Source: Chelativorans sp. ZYF759
Lineage (GTDB): Bacteria; Pseudomonadota; Alphaproteobacteria; Rhizobiales; Rhizobiaceae
Length of the DNA stretch: 64,000 nucleotides
Assembly (NCBI RefSeq): GCF_012911015.1
Contig: NZ_WVVV01000017.1
Span: 21,112-85,111, forward strand
Direction of reading: 5' to 3'
Shown here: in pieces, positions 57,843 to 64,000 of the stretch
How positions within the stretch are numbered: position 1 is the stretch's first letter
Layout: every line of letters begins with the position of its first letter
Program-made: the position numbers and the translations under genes
Notes under the pieces: generated by a model
What the model saw: only the letters and a program-made list of their open reading frames with translations
What the model was told of the DNA's origin: nothing
Database searches by the model: none

Positions 57843-59015
57843 ATGACGAATCAGTCTCACGAGAACGATGGTTCACAAGCGCCTCGCGAGCAGCCCCGGC
57901 GGCTCGTGCCCAAGTCGGCCAGCGAAGCGCTGAGACCCCAGGCAGGCACGCCGCCGCCGAGGCGCTCGCGCCAGTCGCGAAACCAGTTCGTGGTGTTCAT
58001 GAATTTCCTCATGTCGCTCGTGGTGCTGGTCGTTGTCGTGGGGGGGCTGGGCTTCTTTCTCGGCAAGCAGGCTTTCGAAGGGCCGGGCCCGCTGCAATCC
58101 ACGGACACCGTCCTGATCCGTCCAAATACCGGCGTGACGGAGATCGCCGACATACTCGAACGGCGCGGCATGATCTCGGACGCGCGGCTGTTCAGGCTGG
58201 GGCTTCGGGCCTATGGCCATGATGCCAGCCTGCGTGCGGGCGAGTACGAGGTTCGGGCGGGCGCATCCATGTATGAGATCATGGAACTGTTGCGCAGCGG
58301 GCGCTCGGTGGAATATGCGCTGACCATTCCGGAGGGCTTCACGGTCCACCAGGCGTTCCAGCGCATTGCCGCCATGGAAGAGCTGGAAGGTGACATGCCC
58401 GGCGAGTTGCCGCCCGAGGGCAGCATTGCGGCCGACACGATCCGGTTCACGCGCGGCATGCAGCGGCAGGAACTCATCCGCCGGCTGAGCAACGACCAGC
58501 AGCGCATGATCGAATCCATCTGGGAGCGCCGCATCGATGGGTTGCCGATCAACGACATCAACGAGTTCGTGACGCTGGCGTCGATCGTCGAGCGGGAAAC
58601 CGGCCGGTCGGACGAACGCTCGCGGGTCGCGGCAGTGTTCATCAACCGCCTGAACCGCGGCATGCGCCTGCAGTCCGACCCGACCATCATCTATGGCATC
58701 TTCGGGGGAGAAGGCCTGCCGCCGGGCCGCCCGATCTATCGTTCGGACATCGACACGCCAACGGACTACAATACCTATACCATCAACGGCCTGCCGCCCG
58801 GCCCCATCGCCATCCCCGGACGGGCATCGCTCGAAGCGGTGGCAAATCCGTCCCAGACCGACGACCTCTACTTCGTCGCCGATGGCTCGGGGGGGCATGC
58901 CTTCGCCCGCACGCTGGACGAGCACAATTCAAACGTCGCCCGCTGGCGTGCGATCGAGCGCCAGCGCGCGGAGGCTGCCGCACAGCGCGAAGCGGAAGAG
59001 GAAACCGCGGAGTGA
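57843..59015 (+). CDS. mltG: MltG, endolytic murein transglycosylase
   Basis: Inner-membrane endolytic transglycosylase that ends nascent glycan strands. The 390-aa protein has a Pro/Arg-rich cytoplasmic N-terminus, one membrane helix near residues 53-75, a LysM-like domain (RAGEYEVRAGASMYEIMELL) and the YceG catalytic domain, with Glu250 in ASIVERETGR and MRLQSDPTIIYG. The C-terminal charged tail (residues about 370-390) is low complexity. It sits between fabF and yicC as in many proteobacteria. Confidence 0.96.
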   Translation: MTNQSHENDGSQAPREQPRRLVPKSASEALRPQAGTPPPRRSRQSRNQFVVFMNFLMSLVVLVVVVGGLGFFLGKQAFEGPGPLQSTDTVLIRPNTGVTEIADILERRGMISDARLFRLGLRAYGHDASLRAGEYEVRAGASMYEIMELLRSGRSVEYALTIPEGFTVHQAFQRIAAMEELEGDMPGELPPEGSIAADTIRFTRGMQRQELIRRLSNDQQRMIESIWERRIDGLPINDINEFVTLASIVERETGRSDERSRVAAVFINRLNRGMRLQSDPTIIYGIFGGEGLPPGRPIYRSDIDTPTDYNTYTINGLPPGPIAIPGRASLEAVANPSQTDDLYFVADGSGGHAFARTLDEHNSNVARWRAIERQRAEAAAQREAEEETAE

Positions 59016-59076
59016 GCGGAGCGCCATCCCTTCCGGACAAGTGCCACGCGGCGGCGTCGAAGGGAGCGTCCCTCAT

Positions 59077-59964
59077 ATGAGTCTTCAGAGCATGACGGGG
59101 TTCGCTCGCGCCACGGTCGAACGTGGCGGAACTTTCGCGACCTGGGAATTGCGCTCGTTGAACGGCAAGGGTCTCGATCTGCGCCTCAGGCTGCCGCCGG
59201 GGCTCGACCGCATCGACCAGACCGTTCGCCAGGCGGCGCAGAAGCGGTTTTCGCGCGGCAACATCCAGGCTGTCCTGACGCTTTCCGGCGCGGCCACACA
59301 GGTTCAGCCGGTGGTCAACGAGACATTCCTGCAGGATGTCGCGGAACTGGCGCGCCGGCTGCAGGATCAGTATGGGCTGGCCCCGGCGAGCGCGGATGGG
59401 GTGCTGGCGCTGCGCGGCGTTCTGGAGCTGCCCGACCAGGGCGACGACGAAGAAACGCGCGGCCTTGTCGATGCTGCGATCAGCGAGGCCTTCGAGGCGG
59501 CGCTTGGCGAATTGGAGTCGGTTCGCCGTACGGAGGGCGCGGCGCTGCGTGAGCTGATGCTGGGGCATCTGGCCCGCATCGAGCAGCTCGCCGCCCAGGC
59601 GGAAGCCGATCCGTCGCGCGAGACGGAGGCGATCCGCAAGCGGCTGGGGGACCAGGTTCGCCTGCTGATGGAATCGGGCGCGGCCATGGACGAGGCGCGG
59701 CTCCACCAGGAGGCGGCTTTCCTGGCGGCCAAGGCCGACATCCGCGAAGAGATCGACCGACTGAGGACCCATGTCGAGGCGGCGCGGGTGCTCCTTGCCG
59801 GTGGCGGCGCGGTGGGTCGCAAGCTCGATTTCCTCTCCCAGGAGTTCAACCGCGAGGCCAACACGCTTTGCTCGAAATCCAATGCGGCGACGGTGACCGC
59901 CATCGGGCTCGACCTGAAGGCCGTGGTCGACCAGTTCCGCGAGCAGGTTCAGAATCTGGAGTAG
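59077..59964 (+). CDS. yicC: YicC/YloC-family endoribonuclease
   Basis: A 295-aa YicC-family protein; family members are metal-dependent endoribonucleases implicated in RNA turnover. ATG 59077 has AGGGAG upstream and the conserved start [18 protein letters not shown]. Other features: [20 protein letters not shown], and the C-terminal DUF1732 domain [18 protein letters not shown] followed by [18 protein letters not shown] long upstream open frame inside mltG is rejected. gmk begins 4 bp after the stop. Confidence 0.95.
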   Translation: MSLQSMTGFARATVERGGTFATWELRSLNGKGLDLRLRLPPGLDRIDQTVRQAAQKRFSRGNIQAVLTLSGAATQVQPVVNETFLQDVAELARRLQDQYGLAPASADGVLALRGVLELPDQGDDEETRGLVDAAISEAFEAALGELESVRRTEGAALRELMLGHLARIEQLAAQAEADPSRETEAIRKRLGDQVRLLMESGAAMDEARLHQEAAFLAAKADIREEIDRLRTHVEAARVLLAGGGAVGRKLDFLSQEFNREANTLCSKSNAATVTAIGLDLKAVVDQFREQVQNLE

Positions 59965-59968
59965 GGCG

Positions 59969-60631
59969 ATGGCGGGCGAGGGCACTTTGACCACGATCAG
60001 GCGGCGCGGGCTGATGCTCGTCCTGTCCTCGCCGTCGGGCGCGGGCAAGTCGACCATCGCGCGCAACCTGCTGGAGAGCGATCCGGCGCTGGAGCTTTCA
60101 GTCAGCGTGACCACGCGGCCGCGGCGGCCCAGCGAGATCGACGGGGTGCATTATCATTTCGTTTCGCAGCGCGATTTCGACCGGCTGCGCGACACCGATG
60201 CGCTGCTCGAATGGGCCGAGGTACACGGCAATTGTTATGGCACGCCGCGCGAGGCGGCCGAGCAGGCGATGTCGGAGGGCCGCGACATGCTGTTCGACAT
60301 CGACTGGCAGGGCGCCAACCAGCTGGTCGACAAGATGCCGACCGATATCGTGTCGATCTTCATCCTGCCGCCCTCGATGGGGGAGCTGAAATCGCGGCTG
60401 CAGCGGCGGGCGGAAGATTCGGCCGAGACGATCGAGAAGCGGCTTGCCAATGCGCGCGAGGAGATCGGCCACTGGCAGGAATATGATTATGTCGTCGTCA
60501 ATGACGATCTCGACCGGGCCTATGGGGCGGTGCGGGCGATCGTGACGGCCGAGCGGCTGCGCCGCAACCGTCGGCCGGGCCTGTTCGATTTCGTCAACGG
60601 GCTGCTCGACCAGAAGACGGTGCGCTCATAA
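59969..60631 (+). CDS. gmk: Guanylate kinase
   Basis: Converts GMP to GDP with ATP. The 220-aa protein has the P-loop [10 protein letters not shown] (residues about 20-29), the GMP-binding [32 protein letters not shown], and the lid region [17 protein letters not shown]. The final 6 bp overlap the convergent rsmA gene. Confidence 0.97.
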   Translation: MAGEGTLTTIRRRGLMLVLSSPSGAGKSTIARNLLESDPALELSVSVTTRPRRPSEIDGVHYHFVSQRDFDRLRDTDALLEWAEVHGNCYGTPREAAEQAMSEGRDMLFDIDWQGANQLVDKMPTDIVSIFILPPSMGELKSRLQRRAEDSAETIEKRLANAREEIGHWQEYDYVVVNDDLDRAYGAVRAIVTAERLRRNRRPGLFDFVNGLLDQKTVRS

Positions 60632-61450
60632 AGCGTTGGCGAGCCGCACGAACTCCTCCACGGACAGCGTCTCGGCGCGCCGTGTCGGATCGATGCCGGC
60701 CCTTTCCAGAAGTGCCTCTCCACCCAGCGACTTCACGCTCTGGCGCAGCATCTTGCGGCGCTGGCCGAAGGCAGCCTGGGTGACGCGACCGAGCGTCGCC
60801 GTGTCGGCCGGAAGAGGCACCTCGCGCGGCTCGATATGGACCACTGAGGAGATCACCTTCGGCGGCGGAGTGAAGGCCTGGGGCGGCACGTCGAAGGCGA
60901 TGTGGGAGGTGGTTCGCCAGCCGGCGAGCACAGCCAGCCTGCCGTAATGGTTGGACCCGGGCGCGGCCACGATGCGCTCGGCGACCTCGCGCTGGAACAT
61001 GAGGGTGAGGGATTTCCAGTAGGGCGGCCAGGGCTCGGTCGTCAGCCAGCGGATCAGCAGCTCGGTGCCGATATTGTAGGGCAGGTTCGCGACGATGCGG
61101 ATCCTGCGCCCCCCCGCCATGGCGGCGAAGTCGGTCGCAAGCGCATCGCCCGAGACGATCTCCAGCCGGCCGGGATAATGCGCGGCGATTTCCTGCAGCG
61201 CGGCGATGGCGCGGTCGTCGCGCTCGATCGCGATCACCTGCGCGGCACCGGCGAGCAGAAGCGCGCGGGTGAGCCCGCCGGGGCCGGGACCGACCTCGAT
61301 CACCGTCTCGCCCGCGAGGCTGCCGGCGGCACGCGCGACCTTGGCCGTGAGGTTGAGGTCGAGCAGAAAGTTCTGGCCGAGCGACTTCTTCGGCGCCAGG
61401 CCGTGGCGCTCGATCACCTCGGAGAGTTTCGGCAGGCCGTCGGCGCTCAT
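60626..61450 (-). CDS. rsmA: RsmA (KsgA), 16S rRNA adenine dimethyltransferase
   Basis: Dimethylates two adenines near the 3' end of 16S rRNA. The 274-aa protein shows [22 protein letters not shown] loop [16 protein letters not shown], catalytic [11 protein letters not shown], and a C-terminal domain with [15 protein letters not shown] and [15 protein letters not shown]. Its ATG overlaps the pdxA stop (ATGA), the usual pdxA-rsmA coupling. Confidence 0.97.
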   Translation of the reverse strand: MSADGLPKLSEVIERHGLAPKKSLGQNFLLDLNLTAKVARAAGSLAGETVIEVGPGPGGLTRALLLAGAAQVIAIERDDRAIAALQEIAAHYPGRLEIVSGDALATDFAAMAGGRRIRIVANLPYNIGTELLIRWLTTEPWPPYWKSLTLMFQREVAERIVAAPGSNHYGRLAVLAGWRTTSHIAFDVPPQAFTPPPKVISSVVHIEPREVPLPADTATLGRVTQAAFGQRRKMLRQSVKSLGGEALLERAGIDPTRRAETLSVEEFVRLANAL

Positions 61451-62460
61451 GGGCGGGCCTCCGCATCGGCCATGGCGCGCGCCATCTTCAGCGCCGCGAT
61501 CAGACTGTCGGGACGGGCGACGCCCTTGCCCGCAATGTCGAAGGCGGTGCCGTGGTCGGGCGAGGTGCGGATGAAGGGCAGGCCGAGCGTGACGTTGACG
61601 GCCTCGTCGAAGGCCAGCGTCTTGGCCGGGATCAGGGCCTGGTCGTGATACATGCAGATGGCGGCGTCGTAGGCTGCCCGCGCGCGGGGGTGGAACATCG
61701 TGTCGGCGGGCAGGGGGCCCGTGGCATCGATACCCATGGCTCGAAGCCGTTCGACGGCGGGGCGCACCACCGCCTCGTCTTCAGACCCCATCGACCCGCC
61801 TTCGCCGGCATGCGGGTTGAGCCCGGCAATCGCCAGGCGGGGCTTTTGAAGACCGAAGCGGGCGGAAAGATCGCTTGCGACGATGGTGGCGGTTTCCACG
61901 ATCAGTTGCTCGCTCAGGAGAGCGGGCACCTGGGCCAGCGCGACATGGATGGTGACGGGCACGGTGCGCAGGTCGGGGCCGGCGATCATCATGACCGCGC
62001 GGGCGGGGTGGCCCCAATGGCGTGTCGCGAGCTCGGCCAGGAACTCGGTGTGGCCCGGATGGGCAAAGCCCGCCTCGTAAAGCGGCCTCTTGGCGATGGG
62101 CAGGGTGACGAGGGCGGCGGCGCGGCCGTCGCGCACCAGCGCTACGCCGCGTTCGATCGCCTCGATCGTGCCGGCGGCATTTTCCGGACGCGGCGCCCCG
62201 GGCGAATCGACGAAGGCATTTTCCAGCTTGAGGACGGGCAGGGCGGTCTCGAAGATCGCGGCGGCTTCCTGCGTGCTGGCTTCGGCGATGTCGACGGCCA
62301 GGCCGAGCGTACGGGCGCGGGCGGCCAGAAGGGCAGGATCGCCGATCAGGAGGAAGGCGGGCAGGGCATCTGTCTTGCGGCGCTGCCAGGCTGCAAGCGC
62401 GATCTCCGGGCCGATGCCGGAGGGATCGCCGATCGACAGCGCGAGGGGGAGGGTGGTCAC
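61447..62460 (-). CDS. pdxA: PdxA, 4-hydroxythreonine-4-phosphate dehydrogenase
   Basis: NAD-dependent, metal-requiring dehydrogenase of pyridoxal phosphate synthesis. GTG 62460 is chosen: it has AAGGA about 10 bp upstream and begins just before [20 protein letters not shown], giving 337 aa. Metal histidines are in [22 protein letters not shown] and [29 protein letters not shown] is typical. In related genomes surA and lptD usually precede pdxA; here a divergent secreted-protein gene is found instead. Confidence 0.95.
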   Translation of the reverse strand: MTTLPLALSIGDPSGIGPEIALAAWQRRKTDALPAFLLIGDPALLAARARTLGLAVDIAEASTQEAAAIFETALPVLKLENAFVDSPGAPRPENAAGTIEAIERGVALVRDGRAAALVTLPIAKRPLYEAGFAHPGHTEFLAELATRHWGHPARAVMMIAGPDLRTVPVTIHVALAQVPALLSEQLIVETATIVASDLSARFGLQKPRLAIAGLNPHAGEGGSMGSEDEAVVRPAVERLRAMGIDATGPLPADTMFHPRARAAYDAAICMYHDQALIPAKTLAFDEAVNVTLGLPFIRTSPDHGTAFDIAGKGVARPDSLIAALKMARAMADAEARP

Positions 62461-62577
62461 GGGCTTGGCGTCCTTTTTGTCGTTCGCCAGAAAGCGCGGA
62501 TCGGGCGCGATGTCCAGTGCGCCGCGGGGTTGCGGCAAAAGTGGCGGGCCTGTCACGAAATGACCGCGTTTGTGGCA

Positions 62578-62602
62578 GGAACGCTCGCCCGGCCCAAGGG
62601 TT
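62578..62602 (+). promoter_or_regulatory. Possible EcfG (general stress sigma) promoter
   Basis: GGAAC at 62578-62582, 16-bp spacer, GGTT at 62599-62602, against the alphaproteobacterial EcfG consensus GGAAC-N16/17-cGTT. It lies 44 bp before the secreted-protein ATG. One mismatch in a short motif makes it tentative. Confidence 0.35.
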
Positions 62603-62645
62603 TTGGCAGCGAAGGGATCGCAACAACAATACGAGGAACCACACC

Positions 62646-63143
62646 ATGAAACGCATTCTTGCACTCACCACCGCCGCCCTGATGTCGACCGCCATTGCCG
62701 GAACCGCCGTCGCGCAGGACGCGGAGTTCGAGGTCGAGACGGGCGTCGAAGCCGGTGCCGGCACCGACATGGACACCACGACGGGCGCGACCGGAACGGG
62801 CGCAGCCGCTGGTGGCACGATGGGCGCGGCAGGCGCCGGCGCCAATGTCGGCGCGGTCGTCTCCTCCATCAATACGGGCCAGTTCGGCACCGCCGATGTC
62901 GAGAGCGCCACTGAAATCTCGTCCATCAACGTGATCCGCATCGACGAGCTCCCGGGCGGCGAGGAACAGGCCGCCATCGATGGCGCGCTCGAGCGCCACC
63001 AGGACGGGGTCGATGATCTGCGCGCCGCCATCGAGGACAATGACGCGTTCTACGAGGCGCTGCAGGACGAGGACGTGTCGAGCGACGACGTCGTCTCGGT
63101 CCAGGGCACTGGCGACGGCAACTTCACCGTCTATGTCCGCTAA
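62646..63143 (+). CDS. Secreted or periplasmic Gly/Ala-rich acidic protein, unknown
   Basis: A 165-aa protein with a clear Sec signal peptide, [19 protein letters not shown], ending at an AQD cleavage site. The next 50 residues are low-complexity Gly/Ala/Thr ([16 protein letters not shown]), followed by a folded acidic part including [20 protein letters not shown] and [15 protein letters not shown]. No known domain recognised. ATG 62646 follows a GAGGAA ribosome binding site. It is monocistronic, with a strong terminator, and may be under stress-sigma control. Longer frame from 62517 is rejected because of the signal peptide. Confidence 0.8.
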   Translation: MKRILALTTAALMSTAIAGTAVAQDAEFEVETGVEAGAGTDMDTTTGATGTGAAAGGTMGAAGAGANVGAVVSSINTGQFGTADVESATEISSINVIRIDELPGGEEQAAIDGALERHQDGVDDLRAAIEDNDAFYEALQDEDVSSDDVVSVQGTGDGNFTVYVR

Positions 63144-63167
63144 TCCATCCCCCACGGGATGAACTGG

Positions 63168-63198
63168 AAATGCCGGCCTTCGGGCCGGCATTTTTTTT
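63168..63198 (+). terminator. Strong intrinsic terminator after the secreted-protein gene
   Basis: Perfect 11-bp stem AAATGCCGGCC/GGCCGGCATTT with a TTCG loop and eight Ts. Confidence 0.92.
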
Positions 63199-63205
63199 GT
63201 GCTCG

Positions 63206-63408
63206 CGGCCGAGCGCTCGCCTTGCTCGCTGGCCTCCGCGAGGGCCTCGCATGAGCTCGGACGCCCGGTCGGGCTTGCGGCCGGCGGCCGTTTTTTCGCT
63301 CGCGGGGTCGCACCGCGCTTTGGGAAGGACGCCCCCCTCCGGCCCTTCGGGCGTTCATGCTTCAATCGACAAATCTTTGTCGATTGATCGGCCTACGGCC
63401 GAGCGCTC
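63206..63408. repeat. 203-bp segment bounded by 13-bp direct repeats
   Basis: CGGCCGAGCGCTC occurs at 63206-63218 and again at 63396-63408. The segment between contains no credible gene. It could be a small non-autonomous element, a duplication scar or chance in GC-rich DNA. It is the left half of the 518-bp gene-free stretch 63144-63661. Confidence 0.4.
63363..63386. repeat. 11-bp perfect inverted repeat
   Basis: CAATCGACAAA and TTTGTCGATTG around TC. AT-richer than its surroundings, inside the direct-repeat segment. Confidence 0.6.
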
Positions 63409-63413
63409 CTCAC

Positions 63414-63483
63414 CCCCCGCTTCGCAGGGGAGGATTGGGCGCAGACGGGCGTGACGGCTTGATCCTCCCCTGCGAAGCGGGGG
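63414..63483. repeat. 22-bp perfect inverted repeat (intergenic palindromic element)
   Basis: The arms 63414-63435 and 63462-63483 are perfect reverse complements (core CTTCGCAGGGGAGGAT) with a 26-bp centre. It is followed by a 7-bp hairpin ACCATGC-GCA-GCATGGT at 63490-63506. The form resembles the dispersed intergenic palindromes known in rhizobia; copy number could not be checked. Confidence 0.65.
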
Positions 63484-63626
63484 AGGGGGACCATGCGCAG
63501 CATGGTGGAGGGGGCGCCCTGCACCACCCTTGACGGGAAAGCCGCAACACAGTTGCCGCCCGGGGGTGAAGTAGCTCCACCTCCCTTGCCGGGGCCGACC
63601 CCCTCTCCGCCTCGCTGTGCTCGGCA

Positions 63627-63651
63627 CCTCTCCCCCTCAAGCGGGGAGAGG
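63627..63651. repeat. 9-bp hairpin at the end of the repeat-rich spacer
   Basis: CCTCTCCCC and GGGGAGAGG around CTCAAGC, 11 bp from the stop of the minus-strand ORF. Likely part of the same intergenic mosaic; it might also end the ORF's transcript, though no T-tract is present. Confidence 0.5.
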
Positions 63652-63661
63652 ATGGGGGCTG

Positions 63662-64000
63662 TCACGACGTGTCGGGGCCTTCCAGCGCGTGGAGCGCCAG
63701 CGAATGGGCGTGCGCCAGGATCTCGTCGATCACGCGGATATTCGGGGGATGGGTGATCGAAGGATCGTAGCGCAAAAGCCGGCCGCCGGGCGGCACGCGA
63801 CGGATGGGCAGGCGGGCCGTCTGGCGGCGCGCTTGCCAGCGGGCGAAGCGCCTGGCCTGGCCGGGGAGATCGTCAAGCGCCGCGGCAAGGGCTGCGAGGC
63901 GCTGGGTCAGGCGCGTGGCGCTGATGAGGTCGTCGGAGGAAGGTGGCGGCGGAAGCGGTGCGGGTTCGGTCACGCCGGGCACGACAATGCGCGGGGCGGC
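63662..64000 (-). CDS. Conserved-looking hypothetical protein, 5' end outside window
   Basis: The minus-strand frame is open to the right edge and ends at a TGA at 63662. At least 112 residues are visible: a Pro-rich segment (VPGVTEPAPLPPPPS), a basic helix with LPGQARRFARWQARR, and the terminal EILAHAHSLALHALEGPDTS. The protein starts at GTG 63982 or, more likely, upstream of the window. I recall similar uncharacterised rhizobial proteins but no function. No catalytic motif is seen. Confidence 0.6.
   Translation of the reverse strand, partial: AAPRIVVPGVTEPAPLPPPPSSDDLISATRLTQRLAALAAALDDLPGQARRFARWQARRQTARLPIRRVPPGGRLLRYDPSITHPPNIRVIDEILAHAHSLALHALEGPDTS

Noticed and set aside
58693..59076. 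Upstream extension of the yicC frame
   Set aside because: Overlaps the catalytic part of mltG; ATG 59077 has a ribosome binding site and the conserved start.
63493..63756. 87-codon ORF on the plus strand in the repeat-rich spacer
   Set aside because: Built from palindromic repeats, no ribosome binding site, and overlaps the better-supported minus-strand ORF.

Overview
The window looks like a contiguous piece of an alphaproteobacterial chromosome, most likely Rhizobiales/Hyphomicrobiales (Phyllobacteriaceae-like). This is inferred from high GC with strongly GC-biased third codon positions, a long FtsZ ending in the D-IPAFLRRQ peptide, an L9 with an acidic tail, a DUF1127 mini-protein, an Atm1-type exporter, a perfect CtrA-type box and GANTC clusters. 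No rRNA, tRNA, CRISPR array, phage or insertion sequence was seen. Nearly all genes are housekeeping and intact; only the first (murF) and last are cut by the window edges.

Layout. 1-13.6 kb (+): division/cell-wall (dcw) cluster murF-mraY-murD-ftsW-murG-murC-murB, a 299-bp gap, then ddl-ftsQ-ftsA-ftsZ, closed by an intrinsic terminator. 13.8-19.7 kb (+): lpxC, bamD, recN, ligA. 19.8-26.7 kb: azlCD, then pepP (-), a DUF1127 gene (+), a minus-strand group (47-aa membrane peptide, SCO1-like, prmA), a hexapeptide transferase coupled to a GyrI-like gene, and a LysE exporter. 26.7-33 kb: a 50-aa ORF (-) and cysS (+) flanking a CtrA-like box, then a GFA protein, citramalate synthase, RarD, and a second GFA protein and a LOG protein (-). 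33-41.3 kb: LysM/Ig-like envelope protein, ArsR-Atm1 ABC exporter, psd-pssA (phosphatidylethanolamine synthesis), and on the minus strand an Aas-like acyltransferase/AMP-binding fusion with eroded motifs. 41.7-51.1 kb (+): rpsF-rpsR-rplI, cfa, dnaB-alr-radA-cvpA-purF. 51.1-54 kb: a Gdx guanidinium exporter (-) behind an apparent guanidine-II riboswitch, an SDR (+) and an ABC-2 exporter pair (-). 54.3-60.6 kb (+): fabD-fabG-acpP-fabF-mltG-yicC-gmk. 60.6-62.5 kb (-): pdxA-rsmA. 62.6-64 kb: a secreted protein with a possible EcfG promoter, a 0.5-kb repeat-rich spacer and a truncated conserved-looking ORF.

Functionally the region combines peptidoglycan precursor synthesis (Mur, MraY, Ddl, Alr), the divisome (FtsW/Q/A/Z), outer-membrane construction (LpxC, BamD), fatty acid and phospholipid synthesis and modification (Fab, AcpP, Psd, PssA, Cfa), and replication and repair (DnaB, LigA, RecN, RadA).

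No wholly new multi-gene system was found. The most distinctive signals are: a two-hairpin ACGA-loop guanidine-II riboswitch candidate in front of gdx; an ArsR operator that overlaps its own start codon and implies a leaderless mRNA for a metal/thiol exporter operon; a cysS gene whose C-terminal third has foreign codon usage; an Aas-like fusion that has lost its key catalytic motifs; a CtrA box beside an unannotated small ORF; and the repeat-rich spacer near the right end.
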